This document shows, one piece after another, positions 54,703 to 64,000 of a stretch of 64,000 nucleotides of DNA. Location of the stretch: positions 62,001 to 126,000 of the forward strand of contig NZ_JAAZQD010000002.1 in NCBI RefSeq assembly GCF_012395255.1, given 5' to 3'. Within the stretch, counting starts at the first letter, position 1. The number at the start of each line of letters is the position of its first letter. The position numbers and the translations under genes are program-made. Origin of the DNA: Oleiagrimonas citrea (GTDB lineage Bacteria; Pseudomonadota; Gammaproteobacteria; Xanthomonadales; Rhodanobacteraceae). Under the pieces are notes generated by a model. It was not told the origin of the DNA, did not search any database, and saw nothing but the letters and a program-made list of their open reading frames with translations.

Positions 54703-55809
54703 CTAGCCGTGCCGGCGGAAGTACAGCGTCGCCACAATCACCAGCACCATGGCCGGCAGCAAATTCGCCAGCATCGGCGACAGACCATAGACCGTGCCGA
54801 AGTTGGTCATCGACTGCTGCAGGAAGTACCAGGCGATGGCCAGCAGCACGCCGATGAACAGGCGCTTGCCGAGACCGCCCGAGCGCAGCGCACCGAAGGC
54901 GAACGGCATCGCGCACAGCACCAGCACCAGCACGTTCAGCGGATACAGCGCGTGCGACCAGAACGACACCGCGTAGGCGCCCGGATTCTGGCCGTTGGCG
55001 CGCAGGTACTGCATGTTGGCGTACAGATCGCGCATCGACAGATACTGCGGATGCACGATGGACTGCTCCAGCACGCGCGCGTCCAGATGCGTCTTCCACG
55101 GCACCGAGGCAACCTCGTGACTGTGCACGCCATCGGCGTCCAGCGTGCTGATGCGCAGATCCTTCAGGGTCCAGTCGCGACCGTTGTTCTCGGCGCTCTT
55201 GGCGCGGCGGAATTTCACCAGTTGGCCGCTGTCGTCGAAGCTGAACACGCGCACGTCGACCAGCTGCACGCGCTGGTGCCCGTCTACGCGCACCGCCTGC
55301 GCGCGCTTGGCGTTGACCACGTCGTCGCCGTCGCGCGCCCACAGGCCGCTGCGCGTAGTCAGGCCGATGTTGTCCGAATGCAGTGCCAGCTGGATGGCCT
55401 GCGCGCGCTGATCGCCGGCCGGAGCCAGAGTCTCGCCGATCAGCATCACCGCCACCGTCAGCACGGCGACCACCGCCGTCACCGAGACGGCGATGCGCAG
55501 CTTGGACATGCCCGCCGCGCGCAGCGCCGTCAGTTCGCCGCTGCCGGCCAAACCGCCCAGACCGAGCAGACCGCCGATCAGCGCCGCGTTGCCAAAATGC
55601 TCGTACATGCGCCGCGGGATGGTGTCGGCGATGTAGATCGCGGCCTTGCTGAGGGTGTAGCCGTGATCGCCGACGTGACCGAGCTGCCGGAGGAACTGGC
55701 CCAGCGTGTCGAAGCCGACCAGGATCAGCCAGACGATGGCGAGCGTGCTCAGCACGCTGGTCGCGATCAGGCGGTCGACCTGCTTCACGCGCGGCATCGG
55801 CAGTCTCAT
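54703..55809 (-). CDS. lptG: LPS export ABC permease LptG
   Basis: 368 residues. Helices at both ends flank a periplasmic beta-jellyroll domain. N-terminal MPRVKQVDRLIATSVLSTLA; AGSGELTALRAAGMSKLRIA is the coupling region; the C-terminal end is LLANLLPAMVLVIVATLYF. With LptF and LptB it extracts lipopolysaccharide from the inner membrane and passes it to LptC. The ATG overlaps the lptF stop. Confidence 0.95.
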   Translation of the reverse strand: MRLPMPRVKQVDRLIATSVLSTLAIVWLILVGFDTLGQFLRQLGHVGDHGYTLSKAAIYIADTIPRRMYEHFGNAALIGGLLGLGGLAGSGELTALRAAGMSKLRIAVSVTAVVAVLTVAVMLIGETLAPAGDQRAQAIQLALHSDNIGLTTRSGLWARDGDDVVNAKRAQAVRVDGHQRVQLVDVRVFSFDDSGQLVKFRRAKSAENNGRDWTLKDLRISTLDADGVHSHEVASVPWKTHLDARVLEQSIVHPQYLSMRDLYANMQYLRANGQNPGAYAVSFWSHALYPLNVLVLVLCAMPFAFGALRSGGLGKRLFIGVLLAIAWYFLQQSMTNFGTVYGLSPMLANLLPAMVLVIVATLYFRRHG

Positions 55810-56918
55810 GCATCGGCTCCCTTCACGCGCCACGCGCTGAACTGACGGCGGAACATCCACAGCGCACCCAGCGTCACCAGGATGTGCAGCACCCACATCG
55901 GCGCGCTGTTGCTCACCGTGCCGCGATCAATGAGCGCGCGCCCCAGCGACAGCAGCAGGAAATAGAGGAAGTACGCCAGCACGGCCAGCAGCAGACGGCC
56001 GTAGCGCGCCTCGCGCGGCGATTGCCGCGCCAGCGGCAGAGCCAGCAGCAAGAGCACCAGCGCGGTGGCCGGCGCCGCCGTGCGCCAGGCCAGCTCGGCG
56101 CGCGCATCGACATTGTTCGAGTCGATCAGGTCCAGCGTGCTCACACTGCTCAGCGGATCGCTGTCGTCGTCACTCTGCGGCCGCACCTCGGACAGCGCCA
56201 CGTCGTTGCGCCGATAACGCATGCGCTGCCAGTTCTCGCGACCGAGCGGCACCTGGAACTGCCAGCCGTCCATCAGCGCGAGGTAGCGCCCGTGGGTTTC
56301 GCTGCCCTGGTACAGCTCGCCGCGCTTGGCGGTGATCAGCTTGACCCGCGCCGGATGCGTGTCCGTCGCGGCTTCATCGCTGGCCAGGAAAACCTGATCC
56401 AGCTTGGTGCCTTTGCGGTTCATGCCGGCCACGAAGATCACGCCGCCCTTGCCCGGCAGTTCCGTGAAGCGACCGGCGTCGAGACCGGCAGCGATCACCG
56501 AGCGGTTGGCCTCGGCCACCAGCTGGTCGGCCGTGCGCGCCGAGAGTGGCCCCAGCCACAGCGATACCACCGCGATCAGCACCGTCGCCGGAATGCCGAG
56601 CATCAGCGCCGGCCGCATCAGGCCGCCCGGCCCCATGCCGGCGGCAGCCAACACGTGCATTTCACTGTCGCGCCACATGCGCCCCAGCGCCACCAGCACG
56701 CCGAGAAACAAGGACAGCGGCAGCAGACCCGGCAGCGCGTTGACGATGCGCAGACCCAGCACCTGGAACATCACGCTGGCCGGAAAGCTGCCGTTGGCCA
56801 CCTGCTGCAACACGCGCGCAAAGGTACCGCCGGTGAAGATCACCAGTAGCACGATGGTGGTGGCGAGCACGCTCAGAACGAGTTCGCGCAGGAAATAACG
56901 GTCGAGGATGCGCAGCAT
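55806..56918 (-). CDS. lptF: LPS export ABC permease LptF
   Basis: 370 residues from ATG 56918 (MLRILDRYFLRELVLSVLAT). Six-helix layout with a central periplasmic domain; GLLPLSLFLGVLVALGRMWR and [20 protein letters not shown] form the conserved coupling segment, and the C-terminal helices include ATALVLLLLALPLARQSPRE. It pairs with LptG. The start faces pepA across 186 bases, where both promoters must lie. Confidence 0.95.
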   Translation of the reverse strand: MLRILDRYFLRELVLSVLATTIVLLVIFTGGTFARVLQQVANGSFPASVMFQVLGLRIVNALPGLLPLSLFLGVLVALGRMWRDSEMHVLAAAGMGPGGLMRPALMLGIPATVLIAVVSLWLGPLSARTADQLVAEANRSVIAAGLDAGRFTELPGKGGVIFVAGMNRKGTKLDQVFLASDEAATDTHPARVKLITAKRGELYQGSETHGRYLALMDGWQFQVPLGRENWQRMRYRRNDVALSEVRPQSDDDSDPLSSVSTLDLIDSNNVDARAELAWRTAAPATALVLLLLALPLARQSPREARYGRLLLAVLAYFLYFLLLSLGRALIDRGTVSNSAPMWVLHILVTLGALWMFRRQFSAWRVKGADA

Positions 56919-57104
56919 GCGATAATGGCGAGTGAAATGTTCGCGTCGCGACGGACGCGTGCGGTCGAAGGCGAAGTGTAGCCGGTCCGGCACATTGTCG
57001 GCAGGCCGGTCATCGATGCGGCCATGCCGCATTCAGCCGGATACCGCACCGCATCCCCGAATTGTCGCGGACCTCCGGTTCCAAATCGTACAGAAGGACA
57101 TCCC

Positions 57105-58586
57105 ATGACCCTGCAACTGAGCCTGGCCACCGGCGCTCCCGAATCCATCGACACGCCTTGCATCATCGTCGGCGTGTATACCACCGGCGTGCTGTCGGAA
57201 GCGGCCGAATCCATCGATGTCGCGTCCAAGGGTGCGATCAAGCGTCGCATCGACGGCGGTGACATCACCGGCAAGGTCGGCACCGTTCACAGCCTCTACG
57301 ACCTCGACGGCGTGAAGGCCGAGCGCGTCATGGTGGTCGGCCTCGGCGTGAAGGCGGAATTCAACGCCAGCCGCTTCCAGCAAGCCTGCCTGGCGGCCGG
57401 CAAGACCGTCTCCGGGCTCTCCGTCGATCGCGCCGCCAGCTGGCTGAGCGCGCTCGACGTGCCGGGCAAGGACGCCGCCTGGCGCGTGCGCACCGCGGCG
57501 CTGGCCTTCGATCATGCCGCCTACCGCTACACGGCCACTTTCGAGGCCGGCGCCGAATCCAAGGACACCAAGCTGAAGTCGCTGGCGCTGGCCGGCGAAG
57601 GCCAGGACGCCGCGCTGGCGCAGGCCGAGGGCATGGCCGAGGGCGTGCGCTTCGCCCGTCATCTGGGCAACATGCCACCGAACATCTGCGTGCCGGCATG
57701 GCTCGCTGAGCAGGCCACCGAGTTCGCCAACGCCCACGACGGCGTCGACGTCGAAGTGCTCGAGCGCGAGCAGATGGAAGAGCTGGGCATGCACTCGCTG
57801 CTGGCCGTGGCGCGCGGTTCGGCCAATGCGCCGCGCCTGATCGTGCTGAAGTGGAACGGCGGCAAGGACGGCGACAAGCCCTACGCTTTCGTCGGCAAGG
57901 GCGTCACCTTCGACGCCGGCGGCCTGAACATCAAGCCGACCGGTTCGATGGAAGAGATGAAGTTCGACATGTGCGGCGCGGCCGGCGTGCTCGGCGGCTT
58001 CGTCGCCGCGGTGAAGATGAAGCTGCCGGTGAACCTGGTCTGCGTGGTGCCCTCGGTCGAGAACATGACCGACGGCAACTCGTACCGCCCCAGCGACGTG
58101 CTGAACACCATGTCCGGCAAGACCGTCGAGGTGCTCAACACCGACGCCGAGGGCCGCCTGATCCTGTGCGACGCGCTGACCTATACGCAGCGTTTCGAGC
58201 CGCAGGTCATCATCGATGCCGCCACGCTGACCGGCGCCTGCGTGATCGCCCTGGGCAGCCACGCCACCGGCCTTATGAGCAAGCATGACGACCTGGCCGA
58301 CGAACTGCTCGCCGCCGGCGAGAACACACTGGATCGCGCCTGGCGTCTGCCGCTGTGGGACGACTACCAGAAGATGCTGGAATCGGCCTTCGCCGACTTC
58401 GCCAACATCGGCGGCCGACCGGCCGGAGCGATCACGGCGGGCTGCTTCCTGTCGCGCTTCACGGAAGGCCAGCGCTGGGCGCACCTGGACATCGCCGGCA
58501 CCGCCTGGGAATCGGGCCGCAAGGGACTGGCCAGCGGCCGCCCGGTGTCCCTGCTGGCGCAGTGGCTGATCGACCGCTGCCAGTAA
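57105..58586 (+). CDS. pepA: Leucyl aminopeptidase PepA
   Basis: 493 residues, M17 family, cytoplasmic hexamer with two metal ions. The catalytic domain shows [20 protein letters not shown], the signature [51 protein letters not shown] and [13 protein letters not shown]. The start at 57105 follows AAGGA. In gammaproteobacteria PepA can also act at cer/psi sites with XerCD; xerD is nearby, though that order may be coincidental. Confidence 0.96.
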   Translation: MTLQLSLATGAPESIDTPCIIVGVYTTGVLSEAAESIDVASKGAIKRRIDGGDITGKVGTVHSLYDLDGVKAERVMVVGLGVKAEFNASRFQQACLAAGKTVSGLSVDRAASWLSALDVPGKDAAWRVRTAALAFDHAAYRYTATFEAGAESKDTKLKSLALAGEGQDAALAQAEGMAEGVRFARHLGNMPPNICVPAWLAEQATEFANAHDGVDVEVLEREQMEELGMHSLLAVARGSANAPRLIVLKWNGGKDGDKPYAFVGKGVTFDAGGLNIKPTGSMEEMKFDMCGAAGVLGGFVAAVKMKLPVNLVCVVPSVENMTDGNSYRPSDVLNTMSGKTVEVLNTDAEGRLILCDALTYTQRFEPQVIIDAATLTGACVIALGSHATGLMSKHDDLADELLAAGENTLDRAWRLPLWDDYQKMLESAFADFANIGGRPAGAITAGCFLSRFTEGQRWAHLDIAGTAWESGRKGLASGRPVSLLAQWLIDRCQ

Positions 58587-58594
58587 GACCGAAC

Positions 58595-58653
58595 GCGGAC
58601 CGGGCGGCCATGCGCCCGGTCCGCATCACGGCGCCGCCGGTCGTGCGGCGCCG
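58595..58653 (+). terminator. Tandem hairpins after pepA
   Basis: Stem GCGGACCGGGCG/CGCCCGGTCCGC (58595-58624) is followed by GGCGCCGC/GCGGCGCC, with no clear T-run. They probably reduce readthrough from pepA into holC. Confidence 0.45.
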
Positions 58654-58697
58654 CTGTTATCCTCGACCGCTGTCCTCACCGCCACTCGCCGACCATC

Positions 58698-59120
58698 ATG
58701 CCGCGCGCCGACTTTTACCTGATCGACAAGCCGCAATTCCGCGAGAATCCGCTGCTGCTGGTGTGCAAGCTCGCCCAGCACGCCTATTCGGCGCAGCAGC
58801 CGACGCTGATCCTGACTCGCGACTTCCCCCAAGCCGAGGCGCTGGACGGCGCACTGTGGGAATTCGACGAGGATGCCTTCATCCCGCATCAGCTGGCCGG
58901 TGACGAGGACGATGCCAACACCGCCGTGCTGATCGTGCCGCCGGGCGAGGAGACGGCCGACCGTCCGCTGGTCATCAATCTGCGCGACACCGTGCCGCCG
59001 GGCCGCTACGAACGCGTGCTGGAAGTGGTGGCCGCCGACCCGGACGCGCGCACCGGATCACGTGAACGCTGGCGCGAATATCAGCGACTGGGCTTCGAAC
59101 TGCGCAAGCACGACATGTAG
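58698..59120 (+). CDS. holC: DNA polymerase III chi subunit
   Basis: 140 residues: MPRADFYLIDKPQFRENPLL, LVCKLAQHAYSAQQPTLILT, LWEFDEDAFIPHQLAGDEDD and LVINLRDTVPPGRYERVLEV follow the HolC pattern. Chi links the clamp-loader psi subunit to SSB at the replication fork. The pepA-holC order is common in gammaproteobacteria, where valS often follows; here a convergent sensor kinase follows instead. Confidence 0.95.
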   Translation: MPRADFYLIDKPQFRENPLLLVCKLAQHAYSAQQPTLILTRDFPQAEALDGALWEFDEDAFIPHQLAGDEDDANTAVLIVPPGEETADRPLVINLRDTVPPGRYERVLEVVAADPDARTGSRERWREYQRLGFELRKHDM

Positions 59121-59123
59121 CAC

Positions 59124-59148
59124 GGCCCGTCTGCGACTGGCACGGGCC
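59124..59148. terminator. Hairpin between convergent holC and sensor kinase genes
   Basis: GGCCCGT/ACGGGCC with an 11-base loop, 4 bases after the holC stop. There is no T-run on either side, so termination is uncertain. Confidence 0.35.
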
Positions 59149-59165
59149 GACGATCGGCGCCAGCC

Positions 59166-62100
59166 TCAGTCGAGCAAGGCCGCGAGCGCCGCCTGCAGCT
59201 GAGCGCCGCTGACCGGTTTGCGCAGGAAACCGTCCATGCCGGCAGCCCGCGCCCGCTCTTCCTCATCGCCACCCGAACGCGCCGTGATGGCGATGATCGG
59301 CAGGCGCGTGTCGGTCTCGCGATCACGCAGCATCCGCGCCACGCCGAAGCCGTCCAGCCCGGGAAGATCCAGATCCAGCAGCAGTGCGTCGAAGCGGCCG
59401 TTCTCGAGCTCGGCAAGGCCGGCCAGGCCGTCCGGCGCTCGGCGCACCCGGTGTCCGGAGGCCTCCAGCAACCCCTGGATCACGCCCGCAACGGTCGCGT
59501 CATCTTCGATCAGCAGCAGATTCCAGCTCTCCCCGGCCGTGGTCTCGTCCGCGGCCGCCACCGGCTCGGCCTCGACCACGGGCAGCGGCAGCCATACGCG
59601 GAACGTGCTGCCACGCGCGCTGGATTCCACCAGTTCGCAGCGTCCGTCCATCAGCTGCGTCAATTCCCGGCAGATCGCCAGCCCGAGCCCGCTCCCGGAA
59701 CTGCGCTGCGGACTGTCGGCCTGCTCGTAACGCTGGAACAGGCGCTTGCGATCCTTGTCGGAAATGCCGGGACCTGTATCGGAAACCGTGATGGCCAGAC
59801 CGTTGTTCACCCAGTCCATCGCCAGCTCGACCCCGCCACTCGCGGTGAACTTCAGGGCGTTGTTGACCAGATTCAGCAGGATCTGCTTGATGCGCAAGGC
59901 GTCGCCCCGCACCTGCACGGGCACGTTCTCGCCCATGCGCGAGGCCAGCGTCAGCCCCTTGTCGCCGGCCACCGCACGCTCCAGCTGCAGCACATCGCCG
60001 AGCACATCGCGCGGGTCGAACGCCGCGACATCCAGCTCCAACCGCCCGGCCTCGATGCGCGCCATGTCGAGCGCCTCGTTGACCAGCCGCAACAGCAATG
60101 TGCCCGAGCGCTGGATGGCCTCGGCGTATTCGCGCTGACGCGTTTGCAGCGGGGAACGCAGTAACAGCTCGGCCATGCCCAGCACACCGGTCATCGGTGT
60201 ACGAATCTCGTGTCCCAGCGTGGCCAGGAAACTGGTCTTCGCGGCGCTGGCCTGCTCGGCCATGGCACGTTCGCGCTCGGCCAACTGCATGCGATGACGC
60301 TGCTCGATGCGCCGTCGCACAAGATGCAGCACGGCGTAGAACAACAGGACGACGAGCATCGCGTAGATCGCCCACGCCCACCATGTCAGCCACGGCGGAC
60401 GATCGACCTGGATCGACAAGGGCGGCAATCCCGCCCAGACATCTCCAGGACCGGAAGCCTGGATGTGCAGCTTGTAATCCCCGTGCGAGAGTCCGGTGAA
60501 ATCGCGCTCGCCGCGATTGCCCGTATCGACCCATCCGGAATCCAGCCCCTGCAGACGGAAACGGTAATGGTTGCGCGACGGATCGAGATACGACAACGCC
60601 TGCACCGCGACGTGCAGCTCGCGGTCGTTCCAGCGCAGATGCAGCGCGTGCCCGTCGACGGGCATGGCGTGCAGATGCCCGTCACGCTTGACCGTAATCC
60701 GCGTCAGCATGAGACGCGGGACATGCGCCTTGTCGTGCATGTCCCGCGGATTCCAGCCAACCACGCCGCGGATGGTGCCCGCGAACAGACTTCCATCGGG
60801 CATATGCAGCAGACGCCGTGCAATGAATTCCGGATCCGGGAGTCCGTCCTCGACGCCATAGGAATGAAAGGTTCTTGATACCGGCGAATAACTCCACAGT
60901 CCGGTACGGCTGATCATCCATATGCGCCCGCCGGCACCGCGCGCCATGTCCACGACGCTGATCTCCGGCCAGCCCTCGGCCAGACCGATCACATCATCGC
61001 GTATCGCATCGCCATCCGACTCCAGCCGATAGTGCTCGAGCGCGTCCTGACGCACGACCCAGAGACCCTTGGCCCCGAATGCGAAGCTGAAGATGCGTCC
61101 CGGCCCCACACCCGGAACATCGACGAACTCATCGCCTCGAGCGTTCAGTCGAGCCAGTCCCCCCATGCTCGAACGCCAGACCCGGCCCGCGTGATAGGCC
61201 AGTTTGGTCACGTCACGGTCGGCCGTGGTGCCATCGCGTGTCCCGATCGCGCGGACCTTCAGCGTGGTCCGGTCCACGCGCACCACACCGCCGGATGTCA
61301 TGCTCACGAACGCGTTGCCGCCGGCATCGACCACGATGCGATTGACGCCGTCGCGCATGCGGCTCGGATTCACCGCATGCATGCGTCCCCCCCGGTACAG
61401 GGACAGCCCATTGGTATGACCGAGCCACAGCGCGTCATGCCCGGCATCGGCCAGTCCCGTCACGCCCTCGTGGCCCAGGTCGGTGCGGAAGTGCTTCACC
61501 TTGCCCGTGGCCAGGTCGATGCTATCCAACACCCCATCCTGGCCGCCGACGAACAGCCTGCCTTGCCAGTGCCCCAGTGAAATCACCCGGTTGGTTGCAA
61601 TGCTGTCTGCGCTTCCCGGTCGATGACGGAATACGGAAAACTGTCGCCAGTTCGGCCCCAGATAGGCCACGCCATTGTCACGCGTGGCAGCCCAGAGCCC
61701 TCCCTCCTGATCCACCATGATCTTCAACACAAGCGCGCCGGGCGCCGTATCGGGCGCATCCTGATGCAAGGGAAAACGACGATGACGCCCGTTCGCGCCA
61801 ACCCAGACCATGCCGTCCGACATGCCCAGCCAGAGACTGCCGTCCTCGCTGGCCGTCATGCTGAAGATCGGATGCTGTTGCGTGACGCCCACGTACGCGG
61901 GCCGTGCCTCCTCGTCCCCGCCCAACACGAACAGCCCCTTGCTGGTGGACAGGTAGCACTGCTTTCCGTGCCTGTCGATGCTCCACACGCGCGGAGCCTG
62001 CTTCAGCCCGATGAATGAAATGTGCTCGATACGCCCGTTCGGCTGCACACGATCCAGGCCGCGCAAACTACCGACCAGCACGGAGCCATCCTCGGCCACG

Positions 62101-62708
62101 TGAAGAGAGAGCACGATGTCCGAGGCCAGACTCTGCGGATCTCCACTCCGATGACGGAAATGTTCGATGTGCCCGTCCGGGCGCAGACGATCCAGTCCCT
62201 TGGTGTAGACGCTGACCCAGATCGAACCGTCCTTGCCCTCGGCCAGAGCGCCGACATCGTCGCCGGCCAGGCTGTCCGGGTTGCCATCTTCGTGCCGCCA
62301 GGTTCGAAAATCGCCGGTCGCGGGGCGATAGAGATTCAAGCCGGTGCCCTCCCCCCCCACCCACAGCCGCTGTCGATGATCGACCAGCAACGCGGAAACA
62401 TCGTTGGCAGGCAGCGAATGCGCCTGGCGGGGGTCGTGCCGAAAAACCCGGAAGTGGGCGCTGTCGAACCGCACCAGTCCGTTGTTCGTGCCCATCCAGA
62501 TCACGCCTCGCGCGTCCTGCGCCATGGTGTAGACGAAGCTGCTGGGCAAACCGTCGGCCACACCGTAGTAGCGGAACTGGGGCGTCGGAATCGGGCGTAT
62601 CCGCGTGGTCTTCGCCGCATCCGTGGACGGCGGCAGCGAGGCATGCGCAAACGGCGCCATGAGCGACGCAGAAATCAGAATGGCGCAGAACAGCACGGCT
62701 CGAATCAC
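59166..62708 (-). CDS. Hybrid sensor histidine kinase with periplasmic two-component propeller
   Basis: 1180 residues from GTG 62708, preceded by GGAGGGG. Signal peptide (AVLFCAILISASLMAPFAHA), then about 650 residues of propeller repeats with the Reg_prop pattern (GVIWMGTNNGLVRFD, QRLWVGGEGTGLNLY, GSLWLGMSDGMVWVG). A Y_Y_Y domain follows (YRFRLQGLDSGWVDTGNRGE), then one helix (AIYAMLVVLLFYAVLHLV). HisKA has His833 (LGHEIRTPMTGVLG); the ATPase boxes are NLVNNALKFT, DTGPGIS and GSGLGLAIC. The receiver has Asp1112 (ALLLDLDLPGLDGFG). There is no DNA-binding domain, so a downstream phosphotransfer partner is needed; none is adjacent. The ligand is unknown. Confidence 0.93.
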   Translation of the reverse strand: MIRAVLFCAILISASLMAPFAHASLPPSTDAAKTTRIRPIPTPQFRYYGVADGLPSSFVYTMAQDARGVIWMGTNNGLVRFDSAHFRVFRHDPRQAHSLPANDVSALLVDHRQRLWVGGEGTGLNLYRPATGDFRTWRHEDGNPDSLAGDDVGALAEGKDGSIWVSVYTKGLDRLRPDGHIEHFRHRSGDPQSLASDIVLSLHVAEDGSVLVGSLRGLDRVQPNGRIEHISFIGLKQAPRVWSIDRHGKQCYLSTSKGLFVLGGDEEARPAYVGVTQQHPIFSMTASEDGSLWLGMSDGMVWVGANGRHRRFPLHQDAPDTAPGALVLKIMVDQEGGLWAATRDNGVAYLGPNWRQFSVFRHRPGSADSIATNRVISLGHWQGRLFVGGQDGVLDSIDLATGKVKHFRTDLGHEGVTGLADAGHDALWLGHTNGLSLYRGGRMHAVNPSRMRDGVNRIVVDAGGNAFVSMTSGGVVRVDRTTLKVRAIGTRDGTTADRDVTKLAYHAGRVWRSSMGGLARLNARGDEFVDVPGVGPGRIFSFAFGAKGLWVVRQDALEHYRLESDGDAIRDDVIGLAEGWPEISVVDMARGAGGRIWMISRTGLWSYSPVSRTFHSYGVEDGLPDPEFIARRLLHMPDGSLFAGTIRGVVGWNPRDMHDKAHVPRLMLTRITVKRDGHLHAMPVDGHALHLRWNDRELHVAVQALSYLDPSRNHYRFRLQGLDSGWVDTGNRGERDFTGLSHGDYKLHIQASGPGDVWAGLPPLSIQVDRPPWLTWWAWAIYAMLVVLLFYAVLHLVRRRIEQRHRMQLAERERAMAEQASAAKTSFLATLGHEIRTPMTGVLGMAELLLRSPLQTRQREYAEAIQRSGTLLLRLVNEALDMARIEAGRLELDVAAFDPRDVLGDVLQLERAVAGDKGLTLASRMGENVPVQVRGDALRIKQILLNLVNNALKFTASGGVELAMDWVNNGLAITVSDTGPGISDKDRKRLFQRYEQADSPQRSSGSGLGLAICRELTQLMDGRCELVESSARGSTFRVWLPLPVVEAEPVAAADETTAGESWNLLLIEDDATVAGVIQGLLEASGHRVRRAPDGLAGLAELENGRFDALLLDLDLPGLDGFGVARMLRDRETDTRLPIIAITARSGGDEEERARAAGMDGFLRKPVSGAQLQAALAALLD

Positions 62709-62850
62709 CAAAATCCCCTCCTTGCGAATCCCCGTGTCCCCGATGGGACCACCGCGCGATGATAACGGCTGAAACGGCATCGCCGCATGCCGGCGCGCGC
62801 GCTCACCATCCGCACTTGCACCAGCGAGGGCAAATGCCAACCATGTCTCC

Positions 62851-64000
62851 ATGAACCGCCGTTTCCGCCTTCTACTCGCGGCATTGGCCAGTGCCGCCCT
62901 GTTGTGGCTGCTGCTGGCTGCGGCCGAACGCGCGTTGCTGCTGGCGCAGCGCTTCCTCGCCCTGCCGCCGTGGCTGCAGTGGACGCTGGGCGTCGCCCTG
63001 GCCCTGTTCGCCGTGGCGGCGACCCTGATCGCCTGGAATCTGCTGCGTCCCCGACGGCGACCGCGGCGCTCCCGTACCGTCGAAGCGCCAACGCGCGAAC
63101 ATCTCGACGCGCGACTGGACCGCCTCGAAACCGACGGCGCCGGAACCGAATCCCTGCGCGCCGAACTGCGCGACCTGGATGCACGCGGCGCCAGCGGTCG
63201 CTTCTACGTGGCCGTATTCGGCGAAATCTCCACCGGAAAATCCAGCTTGATCGCTGCGCTCGCACCGAATGCAGCGCTTGCCACCGATGTGCGTGGCGGC
63301 ACCACACGCAGCGTGCGTCATGTCGACACCGTGCTCGCCGATGGTTCGCGGGTCACGCTGGCCGATGTACCCGGCACTCGCGAAACCAGCGGCGAACTCC
63401 GCGAAACAATGGCCCGCGACGAGGCGCTTCGCGCACATGTAGTGATCTACCTGACCGATGGCGATCTCAACCGGAGCCAGGGCGAGGAACTGGCCTGGCT
63501 GGCCGATTTCGGCAAACCGCTGCTGCTGGCCCTGAACAAGACCGACCGGCTGTCGCGCGAGGAACGCGAGCAGGTGCTGGCCTCGCTACGCCGACGCGCA
63601 CCGCAGGCCGACGCGGTGGTCGCCATCCGCGCCGGCGGCAGCGAACGCTTCGAACGGCGGCTGGTCGACGGCGGCAGCGAAATCGTCGAACGCCGCGCAC
63701 CGGTCGACGTCGATGAACTCGTACAGACCCTCGAACACCTGCTGCACCGTTCTGCGCAACACCTGGAACCGGCACGCGAGCGCGCCGTGCTGGCGCGCGT
63801 GGATCGCGACGTCCACGAAGCGGAAGCCGCACTGCGCGGCAGGCAGGCCGAGGATGCCGTGCATCGCTACGCACGCCGCGCGGTGATCGGCGCGATGGCC
63901 GCTGTCGCGCCGGGCAGCGACCTGATCATCCAGGGCGCACTGGCGACGGGACTGGTCCGCGAGTTGTGCCGCATCCACGATGTCGCCGTCAGCGACGTGC
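62851..64000 (+). CDS. Membrane-associated Era-like GTPase, partial at window end
   Basis: The frame starts MNRRFRLLLAALASAALLWL at 62851 and is open to position 64000 (383 codons seen). Two N-terminal hydrophobic segments (residues 7-30, 46-66) precede a basic stretch (RPRRRPRRSRTVE). The GTPase domain has the P-loop GEISTGKSSLI (about 124-134), switch II DVPGTRETS and NKTD specificity. After it, YARRAVIGAMAAVAPGSDLI suggests a DUF697-type membrane-associated C-terminal domain, cut by the edge. Function is unknown. Confidence 0.85.
   Translation, partial: MNRRFRLLLAALASAALLWLLLAAAERALLLAQRFLALPPWLQWTLGVALALFAVAATLIAWNLLRPRRRPRRSRTVEAPTREHLDARLDRLETDGAGTESLRAELRDLDARGASGRFYVAVFGEISTGKSSLIAALAPNAALATDVRGGTTRSVRHVDTVLADGSRVTLADVPGTRETSGELRETMARDEALRAHVVIYLTDGDLNRSQGEELAWLADFGKPLLLALNKTDRLSREEREQVLASLRRRAPQADAVVAIRAGGSERFERRLVDGGSEIVERRAPVDVDELVQTLEHLLHRSAQHLEPARERAVLARVDRDVHEAEAALRGRQAEDAVHRYARRAVIGAMAAVAPGSDLIIQGALATGLVRELCRIHDVAVSDV

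Overview
The window is a GC-rich gammaproteobacterial chromosome segment. Gene content and order (nusB/ribH/thiL/pgpA behind an FMN riboswitch, glyA-nrdR-ribD, gspE-K, lptF/lptG-pepA-holC, a hemP-type Fur target) suggest the Xanthomonadales/Lysobacterales, probably a Rhodanobacteraceae-like species. This is inference from layout; no database was searched.

Layout. 1-9.9 kb (minus): an efflux-type ABC operon with one HlyD/MacA-like adaptor, one ATPase and six FtsX/MacB-like permeases in three tandem pairs of two types. It lies behind an excellent sigma-54 promoter with an upstream palindromic site. 10.1-12.3 kb (plus): ECF sigma factor, a single-pass membrane protein (possible anti-sigma) and a two-PDZ exported protein. 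12.4-14.4 kb (minus): Fur-controlled hemP with an unknown companion, and an aldo/keto reductase. 14.5-15.3 kb (plus): a GDT1/UPF0016 transporter behind a yybP-ykoY manganese riboswitch. 15.3-21.0 kb (minus): FMN riboswitch with terminator, then ribE, ribBX, ldcA, ribH, nusB, thiL, pgpA. 21.0-26.2 kb: an accessory insert separating ribE from ribD. It holds dispersed repeats, a 25-bp motif in four copies, an attC-like site, a hydrolase fragment, a large TPR-like protein, a small membrane protein and a GFA-family enzyme. 26.2-29.5 kb (minus): ribD, nrdR, glyA. 29.8-32.9 kb (plus): ettA, a cupin gene, pyrF. 33.2-39.2 kb (minus): gspE-F-G-H-I-J-K without L, M, N, C or D. 39.4-43.4 kb (minus): def, then a two-gene class II lanthipeptide locus (LanM and a mersacidin-like precursor). 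43.6-54.1 kb (minus): DUF4197 protein, glycosyltransferase, purL, dsbC, a GT-C-like membrane protein, a dolichol-phosphate-mannose-synthase-like glycosyltransferase, xerD. 54.1 kb (plus): RDD protein. 54.7-56.9 kb (minus): lptF-lptG. 57.1-59.1 kb (plus): pepA, holC. 59.2-62.7 kb (minus): a one-protein hybrid sensor kinase with a propeller sensor. From 62.85 kb to the edge (plus): an Era-like GTPase, cut by the window end.

Most of the window is housekeeping. The accessory material is the expanded ABC operon, the insert in the riboflavin locus and the lanthipeptide locus. The lanthipeptide locus is the best candidate for an undescribed system: its short precursor has a leader like that of Gram-positive mersacidin peptides, a terminator-like attenuator lies before lanM, and no transporter, leader protease or immunity gene is nearby.
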